A stretch of 64,000 nt of DNA from positions 681,335 to 745,334 of the forward strand of contig CATOSP010000003.1 of NCBI GenBank assembly GCA_951812625.1. The letters are read 5' to 3'. Under the pieces are notes generated by a model. That model saw only the letters and a list, made by a program, of their open reading frames with translations. It was not told where the DNA came from and searched no databases. Origin of the DNA: an uncultured Dehalococcoidia bacterium. GTDB lineage: Bacteria > Chloroflexota > Dehalococcoidia > Lucifugimonadales > UBA3495. The translations under genes were made by a program, and so were the position numbers. Positions 1 through 9,407 of the stretch are shown in pieces. Every line of letters begins with the position of its first letter. The first letter of the stretch is position 1.

Positions 1-71
1 AGCAACTGGTGGAACTGGGTCTGCTGGCGGCCTACGACCCCGACTACCGCCAGCGCCTCAGCATAGACTAA
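1..71 (+). CDS. C-terminal fragment of an unidentified protein
   Basis: Only the last 22 codons are in the window. The frame beginning at base 3 ends with LAAYDPDYRQRLSID and a TAA at 69-71, a charged tail typical of a real protein end. The other two forward frames give low-complexity or unlikely peptides. The stop lies 37 bp before the tRNA. Too little is present to name the product. Confidence 0.5.
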   Translation, partial: QLVELGLLAAYDPDYRQRLSID

Positions 72-73
72 TC

Positions 74-102
74 TTGACACCCCAATCGCGTCGGAATAAG
101 CT
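74..102 (+). promoter_or_regulatory. Probable tRNA promoter
   Basis: A perfect -35 box TTGACA at 74-79 is followed after 17 bp by a weak -10 TAAGCT at 97-102. The tRNA begins at 109, which is the right distance for a short leader. The -35 overlaps the region just after the upstream gene's stop. Confidence 0.5.
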
Positions 103-108
103 GAATTG

Positions 109-183
109 GGGCCCGTAGCTCAGCGGTAGAGCGGCCGGCTCATAACCGGTAGGTTGCAGGTTCGACACCTGCCGGGCCCACCA
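109..183 (+). tRNA. tRNA with CAT anticodon (probably elongator Met)
   Basis: A complete cloverleaf can be drawn. The acceptor stem GGGCCCG (109-115) pairs with CGGGCCC (173-179). The D arm is GCTC/GAGC (118-121/129-132). The anticodon stem is GCCGG/CCGGT around loop CTCATAA, with CAT at 141-143. The T stem is GCAGG/CCTGC. Discriminator A180 is followed by an encoded CCA at 181-183. The paired first acceptor position and the anticodon stem without three G:C pairs argue against initiator tRNA. A lysidine-modified tRNA-Ile2 also carries a CAT anticodon and cannot be excluded by eye. Confidence 0.93.
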
Positions 184-324
184 GCCCAACTGATATAGCA
201 GGTCTGTCGACATTTCCCTGGAACTGCCGGACCTACAAAACCACGACCGTGGATTTCCGTGAAAACCGGAATCCATAACCTCCAACGGCCCCGGGTGCAA
301 CAGGGCATCCGGGTCATCACCGCA

Positions 325-1038
325 ATGCTGCGGCGGACTATCGACTCTCTCCGCGACCTGGCCCCCATCATCCTGGTTATTGCCTTCTTCCAGATCGTGG
401 TGCTACAGCAGCCTTTTCCTGACATCTGGGGCGTCACCCTTGGTCTGCTTTGCGTGGTGATGGGGTTGACCCTCTTCATCCAGGGACTGGAAAGCGGGCT
501 CTTCCCGCTCGGCGAGGTATTGGCCCAGGGATTCGCCAACAAAGGCAGCCTCATCACGCTGCTTGCCTTCGCCTTCTGCCTGGGGTTTGGCACCACGGTT
601 GCCGAACCGGCGCTGATCGCCATTACCGCCGAGGCGGCGGATGTTGCGGCAGAAGCCGGAGCCATCGAGGCGACTGACTCAGCCCGGACCAAATACGCCT
701 TCGAGTTGCGTATGGTGGTGGCTTTCTCGGTGGGCGTGGCCATCCTGCTGGGCGTGCTGCGAATCCTGAGGGGCTGGCCCATCCATCCGCTGATAATCGG
801 TGGTTACGTGCTGGTCACGGCGATGACAGCCATTGCCCCAAAGGAGATCATCGGCGTGGCCTATGACTCCGGGGGGGTGACCACCAGCACGATCACCGTA
901 CCGCTGGTCACCGCACTGGGGGTCGGGCTTGCCACGTCGATCCGGGGGCGCAACCCGATGGTGGACGGGTTTGGCCTCATCGCCTTTGCCAGCCTGACTC
1001 CCATGATCTGCGTGATGGGTTACGGGATGCTGGCATGA
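325..1038 (+). CDS. DUF1538 family membrane protein (first of a pair)
   Basis: This is a multi-pass inner-membrane protein of 237 residues, of unknown function. Two motifs are shared with the next gene: [13 protein letters not shown] and [15 protein letters not shown], the latter followed by a conserved [11 protein letters not shown] segment. These Gly/Thr/Ser-rich loops between hydrophobic helices suggest a channel or carrier. I place the start at ATG 325, which gives a typical short N-terminus before the first helix. An in-frame GTG at 259 would add 22 residues and has no clear ribosome binding site. It overlaps the next gene by 4 bp (ATGA), so the two are translationally coupled and probably form a heteromeric complex. 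Confidence 0.85.
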   Translation: MLRRTIDSLRDLAPIILVIAFFQIVVLQQPFPDIWGVTLGLLCVVMGLTLFIQGLESGLFPLGEVLAQGFANKGSLITLLAFAFCLGFGTTVAEPALIAITAEAADVAAEAGAIEATDSARTKYAFELRMVVAFSVGVAILLGVLRILRGWPIHPLIIGGYVLVTAMTAIAPKEIIGVAYDSGGVTTSTITVPLVTALGVGLATSIRGRNPMVDGFGLIAFASLTPMICVMGYGMLA

Positions 1039-1832
1039 TCTTCGAGTTTGGACTGCTCGATGCACTGCTGTCCACCATGCTGGACGTTGCGCCCATCGCG
1101 GGGATTCTCGTCGTGTTCCAGGTGGCCGTGCTGCGGCGCCGGTTACCCAACCCGGGACGGATGGCAATCGGGTTCGTGATGGTGCTGTTTGGACTGGCAC
1201 TCTTCCTCGTGGGACTTGAGGAGGCACTGTTCCCCATCGGGCAGACAATGGCGGAGCAGCTTACCGCGCCGGAAACCATCGGACAGCAAAACATTGCCGA
1301 TGGGGTGGACTGGCGCAACTATGGCCTGGTCTACGCCTTTGCCGCAGCCATCGGCTTTGCGACGACCATTGCGGAACCGTCCCTGATCGCCGTGGCCCTC
1401 AAGGCAGAGGAAGTGTCCGGCGGGGCGGTCCGCGCCCTGGGTCTGCGGATTGCCGTGGCCGTCGGGGTAGCGGTGGGCGTGTCCCTCGGTTGCTTCCGCA
1501 TCGTCACCGGGACGCCCCTGCCCTGGTACATCATCGCGGCCTACATCATCGTGATCGTGCAGACCTTCCGCTCCAGGAGAGACATCGTGCCACTGGCCTA
1601 CGACAGCGGCGGGGTAACGACATCCACTGTTACGGTGCCCGTAGTCGCGGCCCTCGGTCTAGGCCTTGCATCGAGTATTCCGGGGCGCAGTCCACTGATC
1701 GACGGATTCGGACTGATTGCTTTTGCCAGCGTCTTTCCGATCATGTCGGTGCTGGGCTACGCAATCGGTGCGTCCTGGTGGAACCGCTGGCAGAGCGCCA
1801 GGCATTCTTCACAGCTATCCAAGGAGTCCTGA
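1035..1832 (+). CDS. DUF1538 family membrane protein (second of a pair)
   Basis: A 265-residue multi-pass membrane protein, paralogous to the preceding gene. It repeats the same signatures ([39 protein letters not shown]) in the same order. Its start overlaps the upstream stop in ATGA and its stop lies 3 bp before the P-II-like gene. The duplicated architecture and tight coupling suggest the two proteins assemble together. The adjacent P-II-like and CBS genes suggest that transport is gated by nitrogen or energy status. The substrate is unknown. Confidence 0.85.
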   Translation: MIFEFGLLDALLSTMLDVAPIAGILVVFQVAVLRRRLPNPGRMAIGFVMVLFGLALFLVGLEEALFPIGQTMAEQLTAPETIGQQNIADGVDWRNYGLVYAFAAAIGFATTIAEPSLIAVALKAEEVSGGAVRALGLRIAVAVGVAVGVSLGCFRIVTGTPLPWYIIAAYIIVIVQTFRSRRDIVPLAYDSGGVTTSTVTVPVVAALGLGLASSIPGRSPLIDGFGLIAFASVFPIMSVLGYAIGASWWNRWQSARHSSQLSKES

Positions 1833-1835
1833 GTT

Positions 1836-2186
1836 ATGCGAATGAAACTGGTTATCGCCCTGGTTGGTGATGACAAGACCGATGCGGTGATCGACGCCGC
1901 ACGCGCCGGTGGCGCAACCGGCGCCACCGTTGTCACAAGCGTGCGAGGCGAGGGACTGCGCCCGGAGAAGACGTTCTTCGGGCTAGGTCTGGAGTCCCGG
2001 CGTCAAATCGTCATGTTCCTGGTGGTTGAGACCCGGGCCCGTGACATTCTTGAGCGTATTCGAGACGCGGGAAACTTCGAGACGGAACATGGGGCAGGCA
2101 TCGCATTTCAGGTTGACATCGAGGATGTTGTCGGCCTTACAAGCCAACTACCCACCATCCGGGAGGAGCTGGAACACGAGGTATGA
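1836..2186 (+). CDS. P-II-like regulatory protein
   Basis: A 116-residue protein with the beta-alpha-beta ferredoxin-like pattern of P-II signal proteins: KLVIALVGDDKTDAVIDAAR, a central GEGLRPEKTFFG loop where the P-II T-loop lies, and a closing GAGIAFQVDIEDVVGL strand. The T-loop lacks the Tyr that is uridylylated in GlnB, so regulation is more likely by ligand binding. Classic P-II proteins bind ATP, ADP and 2-oxoglutarate and block or open transporters such as AmtB. By context this one probably acts on the DUF1538 pair. Its end overlaps the CBS gene by 4 bp. Confidence 0.75.
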   Translation: MRMKLVIALVGDDKTDAVIDAARAGGATGATVVTSVRGEGLRPEKTFFGLGLESRRQIVMFLVVETRARDILERIRDAGNFETEHGAGIAFQVDIEDVVGLTSQLPTIREELEHEV

Positions 2187-2584
2187 GTCAGAGAAGACTG
2201 GTCACAGTGGGAGACCTGATGGTCCATGAACTCCGCAGCATAGACGGGCTGGCCACAGTGGCCGAGGCGATGGACCTGATGAGGCAGCACCGCGTGAATG
2301 CGCTGGCAGTGAACCGCAGGGACGATACCGACGAGGTGGGGCTGGTATCGGTATCTGACATCGCGCGAGATGTGATAGGTCCGAACCGATCTGCAGAACG
2401 CGTGAGCGTCTACGAGATCATGTCCAAACCGGTGGTTACACTGCCCCCCGACATGCTCGCCCGCTACGCGGTGCGCCTGCTGGTGCGATTCGATATATCC
2501 CGGGCCGTGGTAGTGGACCGCGACCGGAACCCTCTGGGGATAGTGACCATGCGAGACCTGGTGCTGGGACGCAGCCCTGAGTGA
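2183..2584 (+). CDS. CBS-pair domain protein
   Basis: A 133-residue stand-alone Bateman module of two CBS domains. The first spans about residues 8-70 (VGDLMVHELRSIDGLATVAEAMDL) and the second about 75-130, ending in DRNPLGIVTMRDLVLG. CBS pairs bind adenine nucleotides and report energy charge. It is the last gene of a four-gene cluster that begins at 325, and its ATG overlaps the stop of the P-II-like gene. Only 24 bp separate its stop from the convergent ABC transporter gene, so no separate terminator is evident. Confidence 0.85.
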   Translation: MSQRRLVTVGDLMVHELRSIDGLATVAEAMDLMRQHRVNALAVNRRDDTDEVGLVSVSDIARDVIGPNRSAERVSVYEIMSKPVVTLPPDMLARYAVRLLVRFDISRAVVVDRDRNPLGIVTMRDLVLGRSPE

Positions 2585-2608
2585 CGGCCGGTAGCTCAGC
2601 CTCCCGGA

Positions 2609-3382
2609 CTAGGCCAGTATCTGGGAGAGGAAGAGTTTCGTTCTGTCTTCTTTCGGATTGTCGAAGAACTGCTCGGTTGTGCCCTCTTCGATGATCTTGC
2701 CGTAGTCGAACATCATCACGCGGTCGGCTACCTCCCGGGCGAAGCCGATTTCGTGGGAAACGACGATCATGGTCATGCCCGAACCGGCTAACTCCCGCAT
2801 CACGTCCAGCACTTCCTTGATCATCTCCGGGTCGAGGGCCGATGTCGGCTCGTCGAACAGCATGATATTAGGCTGCATGGCGAGGGCGCGGGCTATGGCC
2901 ACACGCTGTTGCTGGCCGCCGGATAGCTGGCCGGGATACTTGGTCGCCTGCTCGGCAATGCCCACTCGCTCCAGGAGTTCTTCGGCGATTTCCTCGGCCT
3001 GGCTGGCGGGCAGCTTGCGCACCTTCATGGGGGCCAGGGTTATGTTGTTCATAACCGTCAGGTGTGGGAAAAGGTTGAAGGACTGGAATACCATGCCCAC
3101 GTCGCGGCGGATGGCGTCGATATTGCGCACGTCGTTGCTGAGCTCGATACCATCAACGATGATATCCCCGCGCTGATGTTCCTCCAGCCGGTTGATAGTG
3201 CGGATAAAGGTGGACTTGCCCGAGCCGGACGGCCCCAAGACGACGACCACCTCGCCCTTGCGTACCGAGGTGGTCACGCCCCGCAAGGCGTGAAAGTTGC
3301 CGTACCATTTGTGTACGTCTCTGCAAATGATTATGTCTTCGGTCCCGTTGAGGGCATCGGCCGTTGCTTCGCTCGTTGCCAT
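2609..3382 (-). CDS. aapP: Amino acid ABC transporter ATP-binding protein
   Basis: The 257-residue ATPase of a polar amino acid importer (GlnQ/AapP type). All nucleotide-binding motifs are present: Walker [11 protein letters not shown], signature [16 protein letters not shown], Walker [13 protein letters not shown] and the switch His in VVSHE. The start at 3382 is preceded by GGAG at good spacing; an upstream in-frame start at 3460 adds an unrelated-looking N-terminus. It is the last gene of a four-gene operon that follows binding-protein and permease genes on the same strand. Confidence 0.92.
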   Translation of the reverse strand: MATSEATADALNGTEDIIICRDVHKWYGNFHALRGVTTSVRKGEVVVVLGPSGSGKSTFIRTINRLEEHQRGDIIVDGIELSNDVRNIDAIRRDVGMVFQSFNLFPHLTVMNNITLAPMKVRKLPASQAEEIAEELLERVGIAEQATKYPGQLSGGQQQRVAIARALAMQPNIMLFDEPTSALDPEMIKEVLDVMRELAGSGMTMIVVSHEIGFAREVADRVMMFDYGKIIEEGTTEQFFDNPKEDRTKLFLSQILA

Positions 3383-3476
3383 GACGCTCCTGCCTGGTAC
3401 GTAGCCTCTTCGTTGAGGAATTTCAGGGAATCCATCTGTCCGCCTGGCCGACAGATGCATGATGCAGCCCGGCGGC

Positions 3477-4730
3477 TTATCGCTGGCCCACTCCCAGATG
3501 CTCTTCGACCCTCCTGCTGACGTAGGACATGGTATAGCAGAAGACCCAGAAGACCAGGGCTATGAACAGTAGGAACTCCGGTGTTCCGTCCAGGTACTCC
3601 GCCACGTTGCCCTGAATGAAGGCCCGGCCAAACTCCAACACATCCAGCATACCGATAATGTACACCAGGGTCGTATCCTTGAACAGGGAGATGAACTGGC
3701 CCACGATAGCCGGGATGACGTTGCGGATGGCCTGGGGCATGGAAATGAGCATGGTGGTCTGCCAACCGGGCAGTCCCAGGGCCCGCGCCGCCTCCGCCTG
3801 ACCGGGATGGAGCGCCTGCAAGCCACCCCGGATGTTCTCGGCCATGTACGCTGAACTGAAGAGAGTAATCACGACCCCGGCGCGGAACAGGGAGTTGGTA
3901 GGGAAGTCCTCGGGAAAGGCCAGAGGAACCAGCACCTGGGACATGAATAGAAGGGTTATAAGAGGCACCCCCCGGAATACCTCGATGAATACTACGCACA
4001 GCAGCTTGACCACCGGCAGGTGGCTGCGCCGCCCCAGCGCGAGGGCAATACCGATGGGAAGGCTGAGGGCGATGCCAGTCACCGCCAACAGCAGGTTCAG
4101 CATCAGGCCACCCCAGTAGATGACCGATACGGGCTGCAGGCCCGGAACGCCCGGCAGTCCCCGCAGTAGTACCAGGGTGACCAGGAAAGCGAGGACTCCG
4201 AGTATGACAATCCAGCGGACGGAGCCGAGCGGGGTGTAGCGGGCCAGCGCCCATCCGGCTGCCACGGCGGGCAGGTTGGCTACCAGCAGCAGACGCACGT
4301 CCAGCCCCATCCGCTCCAGGCTGTATGGTAGAAAGGCAAACGCCACCGACACTACAGCGACCCCGATGGCGATGCGTTTGGCCACCCTGTCGCCGGAGAT
4401 GGCCCACGCCATTCCCAACAGGGCGGACACCAGCAGCAGGGAGACTTGGGGCCTCCAGAAACAGTCCTGACCCGGGCAGGCTTTTTCGATGTTGTACTGG
4501 CCGATGATGAGGTTCCCGCCCAGGGTTGCTATGACCCGCCAGTCGGACTCCAGGATTATCCAGCCCAGCCCGAACCACAGGGTCAGGACCAGGATGGCGG
4601 CGAATATGAAGGTCAGGACAGTGTTGTACCAGGAGTTGAACAGGTTGGCGTAGACCCAGCCCACGATGCCGCGCTCCGTGATGGGCGGAGGCAGGGAGTC
4701 GGTTTGCGGTATGTCCGTACCAGAGGCCAT
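3477..4730 (-). CDS. aapM: General L-amino acid ABC transporter permease
   Basis: A permease of about 417 residues. Its C-terminal half is the MetI/HisM-type membrane domain with the EAA loop that contacts the ATPase ([20 protein letters not shown]). The long N-terminal extension with extra hydrophobic segments is characteristic of AapM rather than the ~220-residue HisM type. The start is ATG 4730, with AGGCGG just upstream and 4 bp after the AapQ stop. AapM pairs with AapQ to form the membrane channel. Confidence 0.88.
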   Translation of the reverse strand: MASGTDIPQTDSLPPPITERGIVGWVYANLFNSWYNTVLTFIFAAILVLTLWFGLGWIILESDWRVIATLGGNLIIGQYNIEKACPGQDCFWRPQVSLLLVSALLGMAWAISGDRVAKRIAIGVAVVSVAFAFLPYSLERMGLDVRLLLVANLPAVAAGWALARYTPLGSVRWIVILGVLAFLVTLVLLRGLPGVPGLQPVSVIYWGGLMLNLLLAVTGIALSLPIGIALALGRRSHLPVVKLLCVVFIEVFRGVPLITLLFMSQVLVPLAFPEDFPTNSLFRAGVVITLFSSAYMAENIRGGLQALHPGQAEAARALGLPGWQTTMLISMPQAIRNVIPAIVGQFISLFKDTTLVYIIGMLDVLEFGRAFIQGNVAEYLDGTPEFLLFIALVFWVFCYTMSYVSRRVEEHLGVGQR

Positions 4731-4734
4731 CCGC

Positions 4735-5955
4735 CTAGTTCCCCACCAACCGGATGCGGCGGTTGTACAGGTTGCCAATCAGGGAGTAGGTCAGGCTCAT
4801 GGCCAGATAGGCAACCATAAGCAGTATGTAAATGGACACGGCTGGCGCGATCTGGGTCATGGTCTTACCAACGTTGGTCAGGTCGGCATATCCAATAGCG
4901 GCGGCCAGGCTGCTGTTCTTGGTCAGGTTCAGGCACTGGCTGATGAGCGGGGGGATAATGACCCGTAGCGCTTGGGGGAAAGTGATGTGGCGCAGCGCGG
5001 CCATGGGGGCGAGGCCCAGGGAGCGGGCGGCCTCCGTCTGGCCCCGGCCCACCGACTGAATACCGGCGCGGACAATTTCCGCGATGAAGGAGGATGTGTA
5101 AATTACCAGGCCGGTCAACAACGCCATCAGCCCACCGGAGATAGTGAACCCTCCGGCTATGCGTCCGAAAGTCCCGTGCGGGGCGGGGACGGAGATTCCA
5201 AAGGGGGCATTTCCGGATGCCGCGCTGATGATCAGCCACCCAATTGCGGCAGCCACTACGGTTGTAGCGCCACCCGTGATCAGCGGATAGGATGGCCTGC
5301 CGGTAAGCTCCTCGCGCCTGGTCAATATTCGGTGGAGGACTGCCCCGGCGATGATCGAGACGAGGGCAATGGCCATCCATACCAGTGCGGCATCCCAGCT
5401 GGGCGGTGAGGGCCAGGGCACAGATATGCCCGCGTTGTTGACGTATAGCTTATCCACAATGACGTAGCCCTGGCGGACCGGCGGCAGCGTCAGCACTATG
5501 TAGAACCAGAAGAACAATTGCACGAGGAGGGGAACATTGCGGAAGAACTCGACGTAGACCAGCGCGGTCCTGGAGACCAGCCAGTTGCCGGAGATGCGAG
5601 CCACACCCACGACTATGCCAAGGGCAGTGGCCAGAATGACGCCTACGATGGAGACAATTATGGTGTTGGTGGCGGCGACTCCGAAGGCGTAGAGGTAGGA
5701 GTCGGAGGACTCATAGGGGAGAAAGTGCTGTCCGATGGGGGTCTGGTACTCGCGGGAGAGGAAGCCGAAGCCGTGGGGGATATTCCGGTCCTGTATGGCG
5801 TTGGTGATGTTGGCGAAGAAGGAAGCGACCAGCACCACCACCACGATGCCGGATACAATTTGCAAGGCCCACTGTATGATCAGGGCATGCCGCCAGACCG
5901 GCACGCCCTGATAGTAAGCAAGTCCAGTGAGGAAAGAACCGGGCGCCCTTGACAT
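4735..5955 (-). CDS. aapQ: General L-amino acid ABC transporter permease
   Basis: A 406-residue permease partnering AapM. The EAA loop reads EAARSLGLAPMAALRHITFP near the C-terminus. A long extracytoplasmic insertion separates the first conserved helices (FVEFFRNVPLLVQLFF-like region) from the C-terminal bundle, as in AapQ proteins. It begins 10 bp after the stop of the binding-protein gene and ends 4 bp before aapM, indicating one transcript. Confidence 0.88.
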   Translation of the reverse strand: MSRAPGSFLTGLAYYQGVPVWRHALIIQWALQIVSGIVVVVLVASFFANITNAIQDRNIPHGFGFLSREYQTPIGQHFLPYESSDSYLYAFGVAATNTIIVSIVGVILATALGIVVGVARISGNWLVSRTALVYVEFFRNVPLLVQLFFWFYIVLTLPPVRQGYVIVDKLYVNNAGISVPWPSPPSWDAALVWMAIALVSIIAGAVLHRILTRREELTGRPSYPLITGGATTVVAAAIGWLIISAASGNAPFGISVPAPHGTFGRIAGGFTISGGLMALLTGLVIYTSSFIAEIVRAGIQSVGRGQTEAARSLGLAPMAALRHITFPQALRVIIPPLISQCLNLTKNSSLAAAIGYADLTNVGKTMTQIAPAVSIYILLMVAYLAMSLTYSLIGNLYNRRIRLVGN

Positions 5956-5964
5956 GGGGCGGGG

Positions 5965-7155
5965 TTACCTCAGAGGAGCGGAGTAGATTTGGCCGCCCCT
6001 GGGGCAGTCCATACATCCAGCGTCGGCCCATAGGGCGTTGCGGCCGCCCTCACGCGGGAGGTTGATGCCGCCAGGGCCGAGGTTGCGGTTGTAGATCTCG
6101 CCGTAGTTGCCCACCGCGCCGACCACGTCCTGGGCCACGGTCTGGCTGAGTCCGAGGGTGTCCTGGCCGAAGGAGCCTTCCAGGCCGAATAGACGGTCAA
6201 CCTTGGTGTCCCCGGTGGCTGCGGACGGCACGCTATCGGAAGTGACGCTGTACGCCTCGGAGTAAATCAGGATGGCCATGACGGCCTTCACAATGTCATA
6301 CCACTGCTCGTCGCCGTGGGGGACCACCGGGCCAAGGGGTTCCTCGGAGATGGTCTCTGGCAGTATTACGTGGGCGTCCCGGTCCTCGAAGCCGCTGCTG
6401 ATGGCGGCCAACTGGGAGCGGTCGTTGGTGAAGGCGTCGCATTGCTGGCTCTGGTAAGCCGCCACCACTGCGTCGGTATCTTCAAAGGTCAACGTTTCGA
6501 TGTTCAGGTCGTTCTGGTTGGAGAAGTCCTGCAGGTTAAGCTCGGTGGTCGTTCCCTGGGTTACGCAGACCGAAGCTCCCTGTAGATCCAGTGCACTGGA
6601 TACGCCCAAGTCCTTCCGCACCAGGAAGCCCTGGCCATCATAGAACATGGTCTGGGTGTAGTTGCCCCACTGGGAGTCGCGGGAGGTAGTCCAGGTGACG
6701 GTGCGGACGAGGAGGTCCACCTCGCCGGACTGGATTGTGGGGCCGCGCTCCGCAGCGCTTATCAGCCGTATCTCGAAGGCATCGGCATCGCCTAGCACGG
6801 CAGCGGCCACGGCGCGGCAGAGGTCGATGTCGAAACCGACGTTGTTGCCGGTGTCGTCCAAGAACCCGTAGCCTGGCACATCGTTGCGGCTGGCGCAGAC
6901 GAGCTTGCCCCGGTCCTGAACCGTCTGGAGCCGCGAGCCAGTCTCTTCCATCATCATGGAACCCGACGGGTCGGGCATCGCGGCCATTTCTTCGGTCATC
7001 TTCTTGACTTCGGCTTCCAACTCGGCAATCATCGCGTCGCGGTCGTTTATCTCGCTTTGCATGGCTTCTGTGTCGCCACTCTCGCAGCCGATGATGGCCA
7101 GAGAGAGGGCAATTATGAGTCCTGCCGGAAAAATCCACTTGAACACGGTAATCAT
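5965..7155 (-). CDS. aapJ: Amino acid ABC transporter substrate-binding lipoprotein with coiled-coil stalk
   Basis: The extracytoplasmic binding protein of the AapJQMP importer, about 396 residues. A signal peptide ends in a lipobox (LAIIGC), so it should be lipid-anchored. Residues about 30-60 are a heptad-rich Glu/Met segment (NDRDAMIAELEAEVKKMTEEM) predicted to form a coiled-coil stalk. The domain from about residue 75 matches AapJ (VCASRNDVPGYGFLDDTGNNVG-like opening, FDIDLCRAVAAAVLGD). ATG 7155 follows AGGTGAGG; a GTG one codon upstream is an alternative. Confidence 0.88.
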   Translation of the reverse strand: MITVFKWIFPAGLIIALSLAIIGCESGDTEAMQSEINDRDAMIAELEAEVKKMTEEMAAMPDPSGSMMMEETGSRLQTVQDRGKLVCASRNDVPGYGFLDDTGNNVGFDIDLCRAVAAAVLGDADAFEIRLISAAERGPTIQSGEVDLLVRTVTWTTSRDSQWGNYTQTMFYDGQGFLVRKDLGVSSALDLQGASVCVTQGTTTELNLQDFSNQNDLNIETLTFEDTDAVVAAYQSQQCDAFTNDRSQLAAISSGFEDRDAHVILPETISEEPLGPVVPHGDEQWYDIVKAVMAILIYSEAYSVTSDSVPSAATGDTKVDRLFGLEGSFGQDTLGLSQTVAQDVVGAVGNYGEIYNRNLGPGGINLPREGGRNALWADAGCMDCPRGGQIYSAPLR

Positions 7156-7187
7156 CACCTCACCTAATTTGATTTTACCAGTTTAGT

Positions 7188-7193
7188 ATTATA
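7188..7193 (-). promoter_or_regulatory. -10 box upstream of the aap operon
   Basis: The minus strand carries a perfect TATAAT here, about 33 bp before the aapJ start. A possible -35 (TTACAA) sits 19 bp further upstream, which is longer than ideal, so only the -10 is firmly supported. The rest of the gap to 7491 shows no convincing gene; the divergent PQQ gene must be expressed from the same interval. Confidence 0.45.
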
Positions 7194-7491
7194 GCACTTT
7201 CAACTGCTGTTCTTGTAATTTTTCGCAGCGGATTGTGGACAAAACCGTTCCTGCAACGCAGTCTCGGGTCTGGCTCACGCGTTCCATTTCCATATCCCAA
7301 TCATAGAGAGGCCGCATTGGCGCCAGGGAATCGCATTCCGCACTCCTTATCCTCTCCCGAATGTTGTTGCCACCGAGTGGGAATACAACGTCTGAAATGT
7401 GCAGGCAAGGGCACTCTCCGGGCTGTATACTTGTAGAGTCACACCGACGAGCCAACTATCGGAAGCATCGGCATTGAGTGGAGGGAGTGTG

Positions 7492-9333
7492 ATGGGAGCG
7501 TCAGCGATGCGCATACTCGGCGTCGGCCTAGTCATATTTCTCTCCGCCGTATTCCAGGCGTGCAGCACAGGGTCCCAACCCCCAACCACGGAGCAGCAGC
7601 CCGAGACTGTGGCCGCAGTCGCAGGCGCCACGTCCGTACCACCGGAACCCACTGCAACACCCACCCCGACACAGACCCCTACGCCTGTACCCGAAACGCC
7701 CCAGGCCCCTGAGCCCACACCAGCCTCAACTGCTGTCCCGTCTCCCCAGGACGCAATGGCCGGATTGACGGAACTGACCTGGCCAGGTGGGTTCATGGTA
7801 GACGAAAGCACCCGTTGGCAGGAGTTGTTTGACACTCTTACCACGGCCGAACAGTCCTGCATCCGCACCTCTGTGGGCGAGGACCTGGAGTCTGTTCTGG
7901 AACAGCCCGTGATGCCAGGAGAAACATACCGTGCCTGGGAAGCCCCGGTATTCGGATGTCTTGAACAGGATACCGCTACGGGTATCTTCCTGGCTTCGAT
8001 GGCAGACGACCTGAGGGGACTACCTGTGGAGAATGTGGACTGCCTGGGCAGGTTTGTGATGGGCACGGACCTTGCTGGAGTAGTTGCCGCATCCGCGCCG
8101 GATGCCGGTTCCGATGGTGCGGCGGTGCTTGACCAATTCACCCAGGGCCTGATGGGTTGCATAGTTGGCCTGATCCCCACCGGGGAAGGTGGTATGGCCG
8201 GAGTGGCTGTTCCCCTGCCGGGAGACGAGTCCCTGCTCTGGCGGCACCTGACAGGCGGCCCGGTCTTCAGCGCCCCTACCGTGGTCGATGGCGTGATCTA
8301 TGCCGGTTCGGAAGATGGCCGGATCTATGCACTGGACGCCGAGACCGGAGAGGTCCAATGGAGCTTCGAGACGAGCGGTGCAGTAGTGCTATCTCCAACG
8401 GTGGACGGCGGCACGGTATACGCCAGGTCAAACGACAACCACGTGTATGCCCTGAGCGCAGATGACGGAGAGTTGATGTGGAGGCATGAGACCGGCGGAT
8501 GGGGCGGGTTTTCCCCTGTCGCAAGCGGTGGTCTCGTGTACCTGGGAGCGACGGCGGAAGGGGATTTCAGAATCCACGCCCTTGATGCCGCTTCCGGGGA
8601 AACGGTGTGGGTTGCCGGAATGCCAACCCCGGTCGATACCGGGTTCGCCCCCGCGGTTGTGGGAGGGAAGGTTTACGTCCCCGGCCAGTATGGCGAGTTT
8701 CACGCCCTCGATGCATTGAGCGGAGAAATGGTCTGGAGTTTCGACAAGGGCATCACCGCCGATTCGCCGCCCACTGTGCTGGAAGGGGTTGTGTACCTGA
8801 CAGCGGTCAACAGGGCTTACGCCCTCAGTGAGGAAACCGGAGACCTACTGTGGGACTACGACACCGACCAGTTCCCGGCCAGGGACTTTCCTGCCGTGAT
8901 CGCCGACGGCGTCTACTATTTCTCGCCCGACAACAATCTTTATGCTCTGGACCCGGCCACGGGAGCAGTCCGCTGGTCTTACGATGTAGGCGATATGATT
9001 AACACGAAGCCCTTGGCGGTTGGCGGTGTGGTGTACGTTGGCACCGAGTCCAATCGATTCTACGCCCTCGATTCTGGCACCGGGGCGGTCCTCTGGAGCC
9101 GTGAGGCCGGGGACTACGGGTTGGAGTCTCCCACGGTGGCCGAGAGCGTGCTGTATGTTGAGTCCAGCGACGGACGTCTGCGCGCTCTGAATGCCGTGAT
9201 CGGAGAGGAGATCTGGGGATTCGACAAGGGCTACTTCTCGGATGCCCAGACCTACACCGTGAGTGACGGCGTGGTGTACGTGGGCTCATTCGATGGTGGA
9301 GTGTACGCCTTCACGGCTCCCTCGATCAGGTAG
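7492..9333 (+). CDS. PQQ-like beta-propeller repeat lipoprotein
   Basis: A 613-residue secreted lipoprotein. The signal peptide ends with a lipobox at Cys24 (AVFQAC). A Pro/Thr-rich linker (about 45-80) follows, then an alpha-helical region (about 85-230) of unknown type. From about residue 240 to the end there are at least eight PQQ-enzyme/YWTD-like blades with the recurrent pattern VDGVIYAGSEDGRIYALDAETGxxxW. No dehydrogenase active-site features are visible, so it may be a scaffold or assembly propeller like BamB rather than a quinoprotein enzyme. GGAGGG precedes ATG 7492. It stands alone and divergent from aapJ. Confidence 0.82.
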   Translation: MGASAMRILGVGLVIFLSAVFQACSTGSQPPTTEQQPETVAAVAGATSVPPEPTATPTPTQTPTPVPETPQAPEPTPASTAVPSPQDAMAGLTELTWPGGFMVDESTRWQELFDTLTTAEQSCIRTSVGEDLESVLEQPVMPGETYRAWEAPVFGCLEQDTATGIFLASMADDLRGLPVENVDCLGRFVMGTDLAGVVAASAPDAGSDGAAVLDQFTQGLMGCIVGLIPTGEGGMAGVAVPLPGDESLLWRHLTGGPVFSAPTVVDGVIYAGSEDGRIYALDAETGEVQWSFETSGAVVLSPTVDGGTVYARSNDNHVYALSADDGELMWRHETGGWGGFSPVASGGLVYLGATAEGDFRIHALDAASGETVWVAGMPTPVDTGFAPAVVGGKVYVPGQYGEFHALDALSGEMVWSFDKGITADSPPTVLEGVVYLTAVNRAYALSEETGDLLWDYDTDQFPARDFPAVIADGVYYFSPDNNLYALDPATGAVRWSYDVGDMINTKPLAVGGVVYVGTESNRFYALDSGTGAVLWSREAGDYGLESPTVAESVLYVESSDGRLRALNAVIGEEIWGFDKGYFSDAQTYTVSDGVVYVGSFDGGVYAFTAPSIR

Positions 9334-9407
9334 CCCACCACTCCGGTTGTGCATACCCATTGGGGCCATTGCCCCGGATTCTACACTTGAGCTACGGCAG
9401 GACATCT

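Noticed and set aside
7189..7455. 88-codon open frame on the minus strand upstream of aapJ
   Set aside because: It contains the -10 box of the aap operon, has a composition unlike the neighbouring proteins and no recognisable motif.
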